Counted from the first letter of the stretch, positions 35,418 to 47,817 are shown. The stretch is 64,000 nt of DNA from Sceloporus undulatus (GCF_019175285.1 NC_056523.1:183041130-183105129), one strand, 5' to 3'. Made by a program: numbers and translations. Notes: generated by a model from the letters alone, not told the origin.

Positions 35418-35769
35418 ATTTAATTTAATTGTGTAGTGCAAGAACCTTATGCTTTACATGTTATTTTGGCCTCTAGTAACAAATGTTCTGTTAAAGAAGT
35501 CATACCCAGGAATACATCTCCTTCATTAACCAAGGTATACCTGTCTTAGGAATGAACAAATTTGTCAGTTTTGCTTCCCTCCTATTGGAATTTTGCAAAT
35601 TTCAGTAAATACTAACTGAAACAACGGAAATTTCCATCATCAAGGATCAAATATGTTACCAGTTCCTCTTTCCTTCAGATTTAAATAACGCACAATTTGT
35701 TTGGTTCTGATCTAAAAACATATTGAAGAGAAATCCTCACCCATCTCTACTTTACTAACTCCTTCCTAT

Positions 35770-35972
35770 TCTGCACTGTTGGACACCACTTTAACTGCCC
35801 TGGCTCAGTGCTATGCAATTCTGAGATTTGTAGTTTTATGAGATGCTTAGCCTTCATTGTTAGAGCGCTCTGGTGTCACAGCAAACTACAAATCTCAGAA
35901 TTCTATAACGTTGAGCTGTTACCATTAAAGAGGTGGTGAACTGCATTATTTCTGTAGTGCAAATGCAGCCCT
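35770..35972. mobile_element. Foldback MITE A
   Basis: GGACACCACTTTAACTGCCC with inverted partner TTACCATTAAAGAGGTGGTG; centre GATTTGTAGTTTTATGAGAT and AACTACAAATCTCAGAATTC. Confidence 0.85.
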
Positions 35973-35996
35973 AGAGGAACTGGGTTGGCTGACTTA

Positions 35997-36411
35997 GGCC
36001 TTATTCCCACTTACAGGTAAACTGGTTTGTGATTCAAATTGATGGATCGATTTGACAGCAGAGCGTGGTTCCCACTACATTTGCCGCAAACACATTTTTC
36101 CCTGTACAATAACCCACTTGTGGTTCACATTCACAAATGAATCGATTCAAAATGGACCCACTCCAGCTGGTTGAAGGGCAAATTTAAATCAATTCTGATC
36201 TGTATCTGGTTCACACTTGAGCACAATAGATTTATCCAAAAAGACACAGAAAAAAAAATCAGCATTAAAAAGACGCGGGTTAAATAGGTCGAGCGCATGG
36301 CTTCCCTCTCTGAATCACTTCAGCGATTTGGTTCAAGTGGAAACCAGGTTCATTTGAACCGGTTCAAACAGATTTGTGATCCAATTTAAAAGGTAGTGGG
36401 AATCAGGCAAT
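35997..36411. mobile_element. Foldback MITE with GCCTTATTCCCACT ends
   Basis: Left end GCCTTATTCCCACTTACAGG; the right end is the complement of GCCTGATTCCCACTACC. Internal GATTCAAATTGATGGATC and GGTTCATTTGAACCGGTTCA. About 415 bp. Confidence 0.75.
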
Positions 36412-36903
36412 GGAAAACAGAATGCTGAACTGCAGCACCCTTGGTTTAATCCAAAAGAGCGCATCTTCTTACACTGTAATATATGTTCTTATTCCATATC
36501 TAGAAAATATAGTCGTCCTTAATATACTACCTCTTCTCTTTTAACATTTATTTAGTACTGACACAGTGGTAGGGAAAACTGCAAAACATTTATCCCACAT
36601 GCCAATCTGTCAGATCCAGATTTAGGTAAGCACAAGTTGCCCGTTGATTTCTGCTGACCCTATGAATTTCATTGGGTTTTCTTAAGTAAAGGAAAATTCA
36701 GAGACGGTTCCCTATTGCCTTCTGCTGAAATCTAGCATACAGCATAGTGAGCCCACATGATTGAAATAAATAGGACAAATATTCATAATGTACTCAAATT
36801 CCATTAATTTTAATGGTGCTATGAAAGAAAGCCTCAGCCCTGTGTCTGCAAGACCCAAGCAGGGCGGTTGATGACAGGATGACTTGGAGGTCTCTCATTC
36901 GTA

Positions 36904-37161
36904 GGAGATTATCACATGGAGAAATATTCTCAATTTAGATATGAGATTGAAAACTCAAAACTTGTTGTTACCGCACACTCCAGCAGCTGGGCAAGTGCAA
37001 CCTGGATGCAGTCCAGACCTCAGGAGCTGCGCTTATCCCACAGCTTTTCAAAAACTGGAGCTTGCCATTAATGAAATTCTGCCAGATAATGCAATAACAC
37101 CTGGATTTAAGTTTTCAATTCTGCATCTATATTGGGAGTATTTCTCCATGCAATAATCTCC
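36904..37161. mobile_element. Foldback MITE with GGAGATTAT ends
   Basis: Left arm GGAGATTATCACATGGAGAA...TTGAAAACT and right arm complementary (GGAGATTATTGCATGGAGAA...TTGAAAACT), about 52 bp at about 80% identity, 258 bp total. Confidence 0.8.
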
Positions 37162-37190
37162 ATAGTGTTGCAACAAGTCAAAGTTGGCTT

Positions 37191-37500
37191 AGAATCATAG
37201 AACCATAGAACTGAAAGAGACCACAGGGCTATCCAGTCCAATCAAACACAATCAAAGCACTCCCAACAGATGAGCACTGTTTAAAACCTCCAAAGAAGGA
37301 GACTTCACCATACTCCAAGACAGCATATTACACTGTTGAATAGCTCTTACTATCTGTCAGGATGTTCTTCCTAATGTTTTCCCACGAACAAACCTGGCTC
37401 TGCCCTTCTTGTCTAGAAGCCTGTTGTCTTGAAGTTTCATGGATTTATGCCAGTATTAACACTTCACCAATTCTCAACAAGATTTTGCTTACCAGGGCAG
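37191..37500 (-). mobile_element. CR1 LINE 3'-end fragment
   Basis: Complement of the CR1 3' end: AGAATCATAGAACCATAGAAC, GAGACCACAGGGCTATCCAG, CTGTCAGGATGTTCTTCCTAA. Diverged. Confidence 0.75.
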
Positions 37501-37561
37501 AAGGGTACCCATCCTGATGTGACACATTTAGCCTGTCTATTCCATTCAAGTCATCAAGTTT

Positions 37562-39230
37562 AGAGCTCCTATGACAGCTTGGAAATATTACTTTTTTTTT
37601 GGACTACAACTCATAGATTCCCTCACAAAACAAAAACAAAAACAATATAGCCCCCAAACCCATACGAATTTATTTTTAAAAAATTGTACAAACTTGTACA
37701 AAACTTATGCCAACTTTTTTTTTTTTTGGCACAAAAGGACTTTTTTAAAAAGCAGAACACTGTTTTGAAAAACAAACGTGGATTTCTCTGTGCCAAAATG
37801 CTAGGTGAGGATTGCAACATCCCCAACAATTTCCCCACAAAACAACAGAGGTTTCTGGGAAGCAGGGATTTTCTGCGTGTGTCTGAAAAATATATGGGGG
37901 TGAGGTTGGTTTGATTCAGACCCAACAATTTATGCGCAAAGAACCCATTACATACTTTGGAATGTGCTGATATGGACAAAAACTACAAAAATATTCATTT
38001 CTTCCCACAGAGAAAGAACAACTTGGGGAAAGTGTGAATCAGAATGCATCTGATTCATTTTCAGATGCAACAATGAAATAGTCAAATATTTACTTCCCTT
38101 CAACAAGTTAATGGGAGAAAGTTCTAGAAATTTTGGCCATCGCTTCAAACTATACAATACTTTAAATACATAAATCACTTTAAATATGTCTGGATTATTT
38201 TGTTAAATAGCAGCCATGTGGGAGAGGAAGCAATTGGGACTGTATGGCACAGGGACGGGCTTAACCCTTCCTTCTTGCTGTGTGATACAGTTGTCTCCTT
38301 CCCTCCCTTCCTCTCTATATATGCAGTTAACAAATAGAACTAAAAATATATATAAAATGAGCAAAATGTTTTGGTATCCACTGCTTCAGTTGCTAAAGAT
38401 GAAACTGAGCTGTATCCAAGATGGCAGTTTACACCATTTCCATCATTCGTAAGTGGATGATGGCAATGTCCTCTACACTGAGACCATATGGGATTAGGGT
38501 TATAAGGATATAAATCCAGAAAGTCTCCCTTTTGCCCAAACTGCCTGAATTAGGTGGCACCTCAATGTCAAACAGGGACAAATCAGATAAATTGTGATGT
38601 TCTGATCTGATATGCCTGACAACTGCTTGCTCCAGCTTCCTGGTCAGGACTGCAGACTTGCAAGACTGTGGTTGTTTTCCTCATGTGTTACAGATTGCAT
38701 TCTTTATGTATGCATTCAATCACACAAGTAAGATTTTAGGACTGGCAGGTGAGAGTTCATTATTGTATGTAACTATACGCCTAAAAGATACTTATGAGTC
38801 ATGCAACACTTTTAACATCCTGGATGATGATTGGTGACTGATGTTTTCAGGACTGCTTTTTCTAGCATGAATATATATTGTGGCATAGGAGTGTTTAAAT
38901 GTGACATAGGAGTGTTTATCTCCTTTAAACCCAGAGTGGATTTATTGGTCCATTAACATGAACCACCACTGGGTCTCAATTGTGGATATGTATCTCTTTC
39001 TGTGTTATTATATTCAACCAACAACTATTCTTCATCCCGAGTTAACAGACAACATTCCTCACCACGCTCCAGATTATTTCAGCGATTCAGTAACAACATT
39101 ATTCAAACATTCTGCAATCTTTACATTTATCCAAAAGAGAAGATATGCAGCTTTCTCAGCAGAAACAAACAAAATATCCCAGGTAGTCACAGCAGCCACT
39201 AACAGTGACTAGGTAGCCGCTGATGCACTG
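37562..39230. other. Intronic, no gene recognised
   Basis: 37690-37910 is a CAAAA/GCAGAA-rich stretch resembling the repeats at 11690 and 61740. The rest is unassigned. Short frames only. Confidence 0.4.
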
Positions 39231-39604
39231 AGGGGCTTGACAGACGGGCGGTTCAATGCTACCCCGTCAGCTCCGGAAACAGGCTATGGCAACCATATGC
39301 TGTGGCCTACTTATGGAGCAAAAAGAAGCTCTGAAAAGGGGCTTCTTTTTGCACCATAAAAGGGGCACAATAACTGCCATGGCACAGCGTTATGACACTT
39401 CTTGTGCACAGCGCTGTTTGGGTGCTGCGCATGAGGGACATCATCGTGGTTCACCCCATGTAAATGGGAGTGTGCCAAGGTGGCACCCCGGCAGAGGAAG
39501 AAGGGCTTGGAACGTGTGAACGCTCAGCCCTTCTTCACTCGCAGTACACAGTCAGGCCGGCACAAAGTACTGCTCTGTACTGCCTCTGAGTCTGTGCATA
39601 CACG
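39231..39604. mobile_element. GC-rich hAT-like MITE C, followed by a truncated SINE
   Basis: Begins GAGGGGCTTGACAGACGGGC. CpG-rich, with GAAGCTCTGAAAAGGGGCTT. Directly abuts a SINE at 39605. Confidence 0.55.
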
Positions 39605-39727
39605 CTCAGCTTTAGAAGAAGGCAATGGCAAATGCTCTCTGAACAAATCTTGCCAAGAAAATCCTGGCATAGGTTCACCTTAGGGTCACCATAAGTCAGA
39701 AACAACTTGATGGCACACACCAATACC
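39605..39727 (+). mobile_element. tRNA-derived SINE, 3' part
   Basis: GAAGAAGGCAATGGCAAATG, AATCTTGCCAAGAAAATCCT, CTTAGGGTCACCATAAGTCA, tail TGATGGCACACACCAATA. The head with the Pol III boxes is missing. Confidence 0.8.
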
Positions 39728-40409
39728 AAGGTCACAACCAAGCTATCCAAATTACTAAACTCTTATCATCCCTAAGAGGTTAAAACCAAGAGCACTGATA
39801 TCAGCATTGTCAGTCTCCACTTCCAGTGATCAACCAGAATATCTAGCTGGAACTTCTGTCTTTTCCTGCCCGAGACATTAGGCTCTAACATTCATTTATC
39901 CACTTGTACTAAGAACAAGGCATGTGTTAAAACAGACTTCTAATTAACAATCTCCCTTGTAGAATTATCTTCTGGAATTATGCAACACCATGTTATAAAT
40001 TTGTGGAGAAGTTCTGCATCTAACAAAACACTCAGTGGCATACCAGGAGACCTCAAGATCAGAGGTGGGCAAAGGACCCACAGAGCCCCAAAACCTCCCC
40101 CCTCCTCCCCAGTGGTTCTTGCATACTTCCTGAAGTTACCTCTTTTCTGGCACAAAAGAGGTGCATTGCCTTTCCTGAAAAGGTTCAGGAGAGGCCATTC
40201 ACCTTTTCAGTATGTTGTGGGGTGCCTCAAAATTCCAAAACAAGAACTGAAGTTCCAGATTACTTCCTGGTTTGTTTGATTTTTTAAAAAATCTGGCAAC
40301 CCATGTACTCCCTCTTCACCCCAACAGATCTCATGGCAGAAAACCAGCCTCCAGACCTACCACAATTGTCCACCATTGTTCTAGATCTTGAAGCTGGTTG
40401 GCACTATTA

Positions 40410-40778
40410 CTGTATATACTCACGCATAAATCTAGAAATTTTAATCAAAAGATTTACCCAAAAACATAAGTCGACTTATCCACAAGTCAATGTAAGTACT
40501 ATAATTTAACTCTTATTTAAAAAGGAGCCATGGCCTAGTGAAAAGCAAGAGTGTAATCTGTCCTGGAAGCATTGATCCTATTCTGCTCCCTCATCCATCA
40601 ACTTTTAGGGTGAGCACAAACAGTTATACCTGCTAGAATTAATTTCTTTGGCATTGTTTTCCTTTGCTTCATGCTTTAGAGCCATTGTTACATGCCCTTA
40701 CATTTTACCCTCAACTTATCCACAAGTCATATCAAATCTATAATTCTGCTCTCCAAACCTATAGTCAAGTATATCTGG
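40410..40778. mobile_element. Mariner-like MITE (CTGTATATACTC ends), copy 2
   Basis: Ends CTGTATATACTCACGCATAA and complement CCAGATATACTTGACTATAG, flanked by TA. Internal AAGTCGACTTATCCACAAGT matches GAGTCGACTTATCCACAGGT of the copy at 20113. Confidence 0.8.
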
Positions 40779-41170
40779 TAGTTCTAACTGTGCTGGTCAA
40801 CAAATCCAGATACCCCTGTTCCCATGCCCATCAAACAATAGGCATCAACACTGTTATCTTGCTAAGTTGAGGGGTTTACTGCTTTCATACTATTATCGAC
40901 TCCCCAGCTGAAGAGACCTGAAAGTGGTTTTATAACATAATTCTTAAACACATTTCTTTTGTTTTGCTGTTAAACAGAGGTTTGTGGGTTTTTGTGTGTT
41001 TTTTTAAAAAAAAAAACCCAATACCAAAACCTTGAAAAACTCATTCTGTTCATCTGCAAAGCTAGAGATTCTCAAATGGTTCAAAAGATCCACCAAAAAG
41101 CTGTAAACATTTAGAGAGGCCCTTCTTGTTTATTTTTTACTTAGTGACAAAGATAATGTTTTGATAAGGC

Positions 41171-41171
41171 C

Positions 41172-41200
<29 letters not shown>
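41171..41200. repeat. (GT)n microsatellite
   Basis: Fourteen GT units. Confidence 0.95.
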
Positions 41201-41203
<3 letters not shown>

Positions 41204-41293
41204 ATGTTGGGTTAGGATTTTAAAGGACAGTAATAATGCCAGCCCTTGGTACACAACTGACACAGGGAAAGGATGACAATCAATTATATACAT

Positions 41294-41636
41294 AGGCCCG
41301 TTACAGACAGGCATAAAGTATGGACTGGGTCCGTATTAGAGTTAGAAAGGGGCATCCCTTCTGGACGTCCCTAACCCTAATACAGACCGAGTCCGTACAA
41401 AATGGTGGCGCCCGTTCCACATGGGGGGCACGATCTTAACGTAGCGGACGCGCTGCGTCCGCACGACACACGACACATATGACGCTGTGAGTGCGCCATT
41501 GGCGCCTCGCAGCATCATATCCACGCTGCAAAGAGAAGCCCCATTTTGGCACTTATTTGCAGCACGGAGGAGCCTCGCGGTTTGGATGCTCAGGCTCCTC
41601 CGCGCTGCAAATGGCGGCGGTGGCAGACCGCCCAGA
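41294..41636. mobile_element. GC-rich hAT-like MITE C, best copy
   Basis: Left end GGCCCGTTACAGACAGGC; right end complement of GGGCGGTCTGCCACC. Contains GTCCGTATTAGAGTTAG and its partner CTAACCCTAATACAGACC. CpG-rich interior in an AT-rich setting. Confidence 0.7.
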
Positions 41637-41667
41637 AGGTAACACACCATAGTCATATAATTCTTCT

Positions 41668-41885
41668 TGTAGTTGTTGTTGTTCTGTGCCTTCAAATCCT
41701 TTCTGATGTATGGCAACCTTAAGGTGAGCCTATCATGGGGTTTTCTTAGTCTAATTTGCTCAGAGAGGATTTGCTCTTGCCTTCCTCTGAGGATGAGAGA
41801 TTGTGACTTGCCCAAGATCACTCACTAGGTTTCCATCGCTGAGTAGGGATTCTCAAAGTCCATGTCTAGCATTACACTACTCATT
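41668..41885 (-). mobile_element. tRNA-derived SINE with (ACA)n tail
   Basis: Tail complement GTTGTTGTTGTTCTGTGCCT, body TGGGGTTTTCTTAGTCTAAT, GACTTGCCCAAGATCACTCA. Confidence 0.8.
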
Positions 41886-41967
41886 CATATAATACTAAGG
41901 TCTACATCCAATGGTTAGTCCTTTAATCTTTCTTATTGATATATTGAATCAATGTGATTCCCATCAG

Positions 41968-42152
41968 TGTTGTTGTTGTTGTTGTCTTGCTGCTGCTGCT
42001 GCTATGTGACTTCCATTAGATTTTTTTTTCTTTTTGAGGCTGAGAAATGTGACTTGCTCAAAGTCAGCCAGTGGATTTCCATGGCCATGTAGGGATTCAA
42101 ACCCTAGTCTCCTGGAGTCTTGGTGCAGCACTACACCATTCTGGCTCCTTTA
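41968..42152 (-). mobile_element. tRNA-derived SINE, first of a pair
   Basis: GTTGTTGTTGTTGTCTTGC with (GCT)n, then TGACTTGCTCAAAGTCAGCC, GGGATTCAAACCCTAGTCTC, CACTACACCATTCTGGCTCC. Internal part deleted. Confidence 0.75.
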
Positions 42153-42300
42153 AAAAGGAGGTTTGGTATTGCTTTCCTCTAAGGCCGAGAGAATGTGACT
42201 TGCCCAAGGTCACCCTCTAGCTTCTATGGCCAAGCAGGGATTCTAATCCTTGTGTGCCAGAGTTCAATTTGTCACTCAAGTTACTACACCACTTACAATT
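42153..42300 (-). mobile_element. tRNA-derived SINE, second of a pair
   Basis: TTGGTATTGCTTTCCTCTAA, GACTTGCCCAAGGTCACCCT, AGTTACTACACCACTTACA. Same orientation as and directly adjoining the previous copy; its tail half is missing. Confidence 0.75.
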
Positions 42301-42858
42301 CAGTAACCGTTTAGTGCATGTTTTGTAATAGGAACTGGAATTTTTGTTTAGACCTACAATGTCAGGTCATCCAGTAATGCTGATGGACTAGATTTAGAGC
42401 AAACAAGAGGAACACCAAAAAATGTAAGTAAGATTGGCAGTAAGGGAATGCTAGCAATAATGGCTTTTGTAGCTTAATGTTCTTTAATGCTGGCCAAGCA
42501 CCAGCTAGTCTAAGCACTTTCTACCTAAGACTAATTGCCTGCAATGGGAAATATTTAAACATGTATTTAAACCTCCCAGCACGGTTAAATGGGACTTTAA
42601 AATGTGCTGGCAATGCCCGTAGTGGGTTGTTCTTCAAGGTCTCAGAAATGCCTATATGTGCTAAAAGGCATTGTTTAAAAGTCATATAGCAACCATATGC
42701 AACCTCTACTGTTCCCAAAGCTTGCTGTTCTTCACTAGAACCAGTGCTGGATTAATATCCAGACCAATTTAACTACAATTTATGGATTATGAGAGGCCTC
42801 TAAATAGTGTGTACACACACAGTTACTAAATGTCAGTTTTCTATAATTAGCTAAAAAT

Positions 42859-43052
42859 TAGCCAGCATGGTGTAGTGGTTTGAGTGCTGGACTATGACTC
42901 TGGAGACCAGGGTTTGAATCCTCACACAGCCATGGAAACACACTGGGTGACCTTGGGCAAGTCATACATTCTCAGAAAACCCTTTGATAGGTTCATCTTA
43001 GGGTAGTGTCATGAGCCAGAAATGACTTGGACGCACACAACAACAACAAATA
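42859..43052 (+). mobile_element. tRNA-derived SINE with (ACA)n tail
   Basis: GCCAGCATGGTGTAGTGGTT, AGACCAGGGTTTGAATCCTC, tail GACGCACACAACAACAACA. A stretch of the middle is deleted. Confidence 0.85.
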
Positions 43053-43072
43053 AAAACGGAAAGGGAAAACTC

Positions 43073-43411
43073 TCTAAGAGCCTCAACAGACTGGCATCAA
43101 AGGCCAGCTTTGGGGTGGAGTGGGGGCTTGGCATCCGCACAATGCATGCCCCGATTCCATGCCCATACCGGTGTGAAGTTGTGTGCCCCAACACATGGCA
43201 GGCAGCATCATGGTGCTTCTCTGGCGCTGTGTCCAGATGACGTAGCACCAAAGGAGCGCTGAAAAGCTGTGGCGCTGGTGACTATGGCACCCTTTCCATG
43301 GCATTAAAAGCTTTTTGTGCTGCAGAAAGGACGAATCGGAAGCACAGCCATTTAGTTGTTGTGGCCCTGATCTGGAATTGAAAGGGGCTGTCTTTTCAGC
43401 CCCTAAGAGAC
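43073..43411. mobile_element. GC-rich hAT-like MITE C
   Basis: Left end TCTCTAAGAGCCTCAACAGA and right end complement of TCTCTTAGGGGCTGAAAAGA. CpG-bearing interior. Confidence 0.65.
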
Positions 43412-43759
43412 TATTACTTTGATATGAATAAAAATATACTCAATAGACACACTTTTTATATTAATGCTATGGGCTTCTTAAACTTGGCATAGCTAGTTCA
43501 GGACTTCCACATGTCCTAATCCAGTCCTGATGAAAACTGAAACAATCTGGGAGAGGTGTAGAAATCTCAGAATAAATTCTTGTAATCTGAGTATGGTTTC
43601 ATGAACTTTTGTGTATATAAGGTTTTCATTGACAGTTTTTTATAATATTCCTGGTAATGGATGCTCTTGGATCAAGAAGCTTTAGTTCAGAACTGGGAAC
43701 TGGTTAGTCCTCCAGATGATGTTGGACTTTAGCTCCCAATGGCCCTAGTCAGCATAGCC

Positions 43760-43804
<45 letters not shown>

Positions 43805-43807
43805 AAT
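43760..43807. repeat. (GAT)n microsatellite within a MITE fragment
   Basis: Fifteen GAT units separating two halves of the CCAGATGATGTTGGACTTTA / GAACTGCAGTTCAGCAAG repeat (43690-43868). Confidence 0.95.
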
Positions 43808-43868
43808 AAACAATAGGAACTGCAGTTCAGCAAGTACTTTGAGGGCCACACTATTTCCACCACTGCTT

Positions 43869-45589
43869 TAGAGTAACACACACAGGGTTGGCTCCAGACT
43901 GGATAAACTGAACTTCAGTTCCTATTGAAATAAATGTGGAAAGAGCATGAATAAGGCTGAGATCATTTATAATGACTTAGAACACCATAAGAAAGGGATA
44001 TAACATAAGGAGGTATTAGGAGGTATCATACCTCCTTATGGAATGTCAGAATAATTACTTATACTGCTTATGCTGACATTGTACAAGGAGGTATTAGATA
44101 CCTCCTAATACTTCCTTACACAGTACCTAATACTTCCTTGTGAAATGAGTGTTCCCAGGCTGTGCAATGACAGCTTGGGATCAGCTCCAGTCCTCACCCA
44201 AATGATCAATGATTGGTGGTAGAAGAGGTGTATCAGGAGAGTTACCTCAAACTGCTCTCCCCCTGCCTTTTCTATTCATTATCAGACTTTAAACTTCATG
44301 CTCTTCAGGGCAGAGACCTGGGTTCCTCCTGCCTTAAGTGAGAAAGTACAGTGCGTATGATTGTAGGGTTTAAAACAGCATTGAAGGTAAACCCACAAAA
44401 TCTAAAGCTTTCCATTTTTTGGTTGCTAGCTAAGAGGCTAGTGCTAAGGATTTCATGCTAGCCATGAAGAAGAAGAAAGTCATCTCTTTTGCAGCCTGTA
44501 TGGAAATGTAGCATACTATCACCAAGCTTCTATTAAAAACAAAGTAATGTATTTTTTTTTTTTTTGGCTGCTTAATCCAGAAATATATACTGTATGATTT
44601 ACATGGTATTCTAGGCAGCCAACCACAGTGAAAAGCTGTAAAATAAAAATAGTTACAAAATATAATTTTAAAAAAGATAGCATCTGAAGAAACAGACCAA
44701 TTCTAAGAAAATGTATGCTGCAACTTTCTTCAATCGGTTAGGCTCAAAGGTGCTACATGATCCCTTTGCATAGCTAGTGTTTGCACATTACATGAGCCCC
44801 AGGAAGCAATTGTTTACTGGAACCAAGTCTTTGCCATATAGTGAAATGCAGTCAGTAAAGGTACCACTCCAGTTTTTCAGGCTAAAAAAACTGTAAAGTT
44901 TTGGTGCGGCCACTAGGAAGCCCCTGTCTCTTGCATGTATCAGCTGTATCGCCATTATAAACGAGACAAAGAATATACCCTGCCCCTCAGATCGTAGGCC
45001 ATGAATAGACTAATATATATGTACACAGTATATACATACTTGGTTTTACCTTCTACAAAGCAGGTTGACTGTGAAAGGGCAAGATTGAGGATTGGGCTAC
45101 CTTTCTTCCATGGCTAGGTTGGACAACAAATGGCAAAAGGACAACACAATGGAGAGATACAGCCCTCTTCTACCAGCCTTCTCAACTGCCTTTTTGGAAT
45201 TTGTGGTCTCTCGTGGCTACAAGGGAGGTTCTAGAACTCTCCAAGCATCACAGAGGAAGTCTGACGTTAACAGAATGTCACCAAACAGAACTTCCATTAG
45301 AAAACATGAGACATCCCAGAGAGACCAGGGCCAAGGGCTCAGCTAGTAGGAGGGTGAACACTGGTTGATTGCCTTTGGCTCTCCAGGTGTTTTAGGCTAC
45401 AAATTGTGCAGCCTCTTATTACTGGTGACTTAGAACACCACAAGCAAGAAACATAATGGTGTAAGTACTTATTCTAGAAACTTTAGTCCACAATATTTGC
45501 AAGGTCAAATTTCCCTGCTCTTGCTTTAAACAAGAGGAGCATGACTTTGGCAAAGAAATGATGAAACAGTAGGTTTTTAGGGGACTTAT
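43869..45589. other. Intronic, no gene recognised
   Basis: 44008-44142 is crowded with direct and inverted AGGAGGTAT(TA) motifs. 44690-44776 is a dispersed repeat tail (TTAGGCTCAAAGGTGCTACA). The rest is unassigned. Confidence 0.45.
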
Positions 45590-45785
45590 TAGCTAAAGGC
45601 ACCAGATCCAGTCTGATCATAAAGTCATGGAATGATAGAGCTGGAAGAGACCACAAGGGGCCACCCAGTTCAACTCCCACCATATAGGAATATACAATCA
45701 ACACACTCCCAACATCTTAGAAGCTAAGCAGGGGCAGCCCTGGTTAGTACTAGCTAGCAAAGCTTAGATTGGGTGTGGAGGGATG
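45590..45785 (+). mobile_element. 5S rRNA-derived SINE split by a CR1 fragment
   Basis: GGCACCAGATCCAGTCTGATC before the break and ATCTTAGAAGCTAAGCAGGG, CAGCCCTGGTTAGTACTAG after it. The 5S-like head is interrupted at about 45617-45712. Confidence 0.75.
45617..45712 (-). mobile_element. CR1 3'-end fragment inserted in a 5S-derived SINE
   Basis: Complement of the CR1 end: AAGTCATGGAATGATAGAGC, TGGAAGAGACCACAAGGGGCC. The SINE continues on both sides. Confidence 0.75.
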
Positions 45786-46079
45786 CCTGCATACCTAAGT
45801 GGGCCAAAGCTTGGAAAAATTACTTTTAGGGACTGTAGCTCATGGAGTTCTAGGACATACTAGGGTGCTATGGTCCCTAAAATTAACACTTCCAAACTCT
45901 AGCAAAGACACGTTTCTCTCTCTCTCTCTGACATAAAATAGTGAGTTGACAAAGGGCAGCATAGTATAGTGATGAGTGTTTTACACTTTGGCTGAAGAGA
46001 TTCTGAGATTTCACAAGAAAAAGAGGAACAACTCCCCCCCCCCAAAAAAAAAAATCCCATAAAGCTCCCAGCTCCAGAA

Positions 46080-46971
46080 TTTCCTGGAATTTCTTTTCCC
46101 AGAGATACTAATTCAAGACCTCACACCAATTGGCAGAAACGTTTTTGCCAATTGTCTCAAAAATTTCATCAGGAGGGCTTTAAACTGAATTATATGGGGG
46201 AAGGAGACAGTATTTTTGGAAGGCAGGAGTATATCAAAGACTGGAGGTAATAGTCAAACTGTTATAGAAGGAACAAGGCAAATAGTGCAAGGACCCAACA
46301 GTGGGAGGGGAAAAAACTTTACTCAGGCAGCTAGGGGGGATGACCCATTGTCTTAGATGTCTCTATACTCTCTCTACACAGAGCATGGGAAATAAACAAG
46401 ATGAACTTGAACTCCTATGCAGTAGAAGTATAGCATCTAGATTAAGGGAAGTAATAGTGCCACTGTACCATGGTCAGGCCTCACCTGGAATACTGTGTAC
46501 AGTTCTGGGCACCACAATTCAAGAAGGATGTGGATAAGCTAGAGCTTTTCCAGAGGAAGGTGACCAAAATGTGAAGGATCTGGAAATCATGAGGAGAGAC
46601 TTAAGGAGTTGAGTATGTCTAGCCTGGAGAAAAGATGGTTAAGAGGTGATATGATAGCTCTCTTCAAGTATTTAAAGGGGTGTTATATTGAAGAGGGAAC
46701 AAGCTTGTTTTCTGCTGCTCCAGAGAATAGGATTCAAGTTACAGGAAAAGAGATTCCACCTCAACTTTAGGAGGAACTTCCTGACAGTAAGAGCTGTTTG
46801 ACAGTGGAACAAACTACCTCAGAGTGTAGTGGAATCTCCCTCCTTGGAGGTCTTTAAACAGAAGATGGATGGCCATCTGTCAGGGATACTTTGATTGCAA
46901 GTTCTTGCATGGCAGAATGGGGTTGGACTGGATGGCCCTTGTGGTCTCTTCCAACTCTATGATTCTATGAT
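46080..46971 (+). mobile_element. CR1 LINE, internally deleted, 5' part joined to 3' end
   Basis: 46180-46425 matches the CR1 5' region and start of ORF2 (LRCLYT...QSMGNKQDELELL, the lead-in to the endonuclease). At about 46425 it jumps to the reverse-transcriptase C-terminus ([12 protein letters not shown], then in another frame [19 protein letters not shown]) and a complete 3'UTR ending CTATGATTCTATGAT. The endonuclease and most of the RT are absent. Confidence 0.8.
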
Positions 46972-47780
46972 CATGCCTTCCAACTGTCCTGATCTGGCAG
47001 GGACAATCTCATTTAATCCTCTGCCATCCCACTTTTTCAGCAGCTTTGAAAGTGTCCCTACTTCAGTTGCTGCAAAATGAGTTCAAAGTGCAAAAGTGGT
47101 TTGTGCTCATTTAACTATTCAATGGGGTGAGGAGAGGAACGAGGCAGAGTCATAAGCAAATGTATGCAGCCTCTCTTAGCTTGTGTATGCTGCCTCATTC
47201 ATAACTTTTTGTGACCATCTTGACTACACTCTGATGTTGCTGCCTGGGTCACATGTGTCCCAGTTTTCATCTGTGAAACTTTGGAGGGCATTTAAGACCC
47301 ACCCATTGCCAAATATTTTGCAGCCCCAATATTTTTAGAGGTTGGAACATCTAAAAAAGAAGTAAGCAAGACTGACTTCTGGGTTTTATTTGTTTCGCTT
47401 AAAGTAAATGGTGCCACTCCCCTCTTCCCCCAACATTTGAGCTCACAATCCTGCCCTAACTGTTCTTTGTCTTTATCTTTGATGATGACTTCATATAATG
47501 CATTAGGACTACATGTAACCCAGGGAACAATGGAGAGTGGAAGATTCCTTTTTAAAATAGACCTGGACTCTGGGTACTTAGCACTCGTTTAGAGCAGTCA
47601 AATATTAAAAGCAGGATAGAGTTACACAGACTTGCCTAAGTGATAAAAAAAATCATCTGGTTTATGATCCCTGAAAAGAATGTGGATCTCAGCTGCTTTC
47701 ATTTAAATCTGAAAGGAAATGCAGTTCAAAGGGATCTGTTCTTTCATCCTCAAAACAGTTTTATGCATTTAATTTCCTTT

Positions 47781-47783
47781 GGG

Positions 47784-47817
<34 letters not shown>

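Noticed and set aside
41342-41821. 159-codon minus-strand open frame
   Set aside because: Spans a GC-rich MITE and a SINE; GC-rich repeats lack stops by chance.
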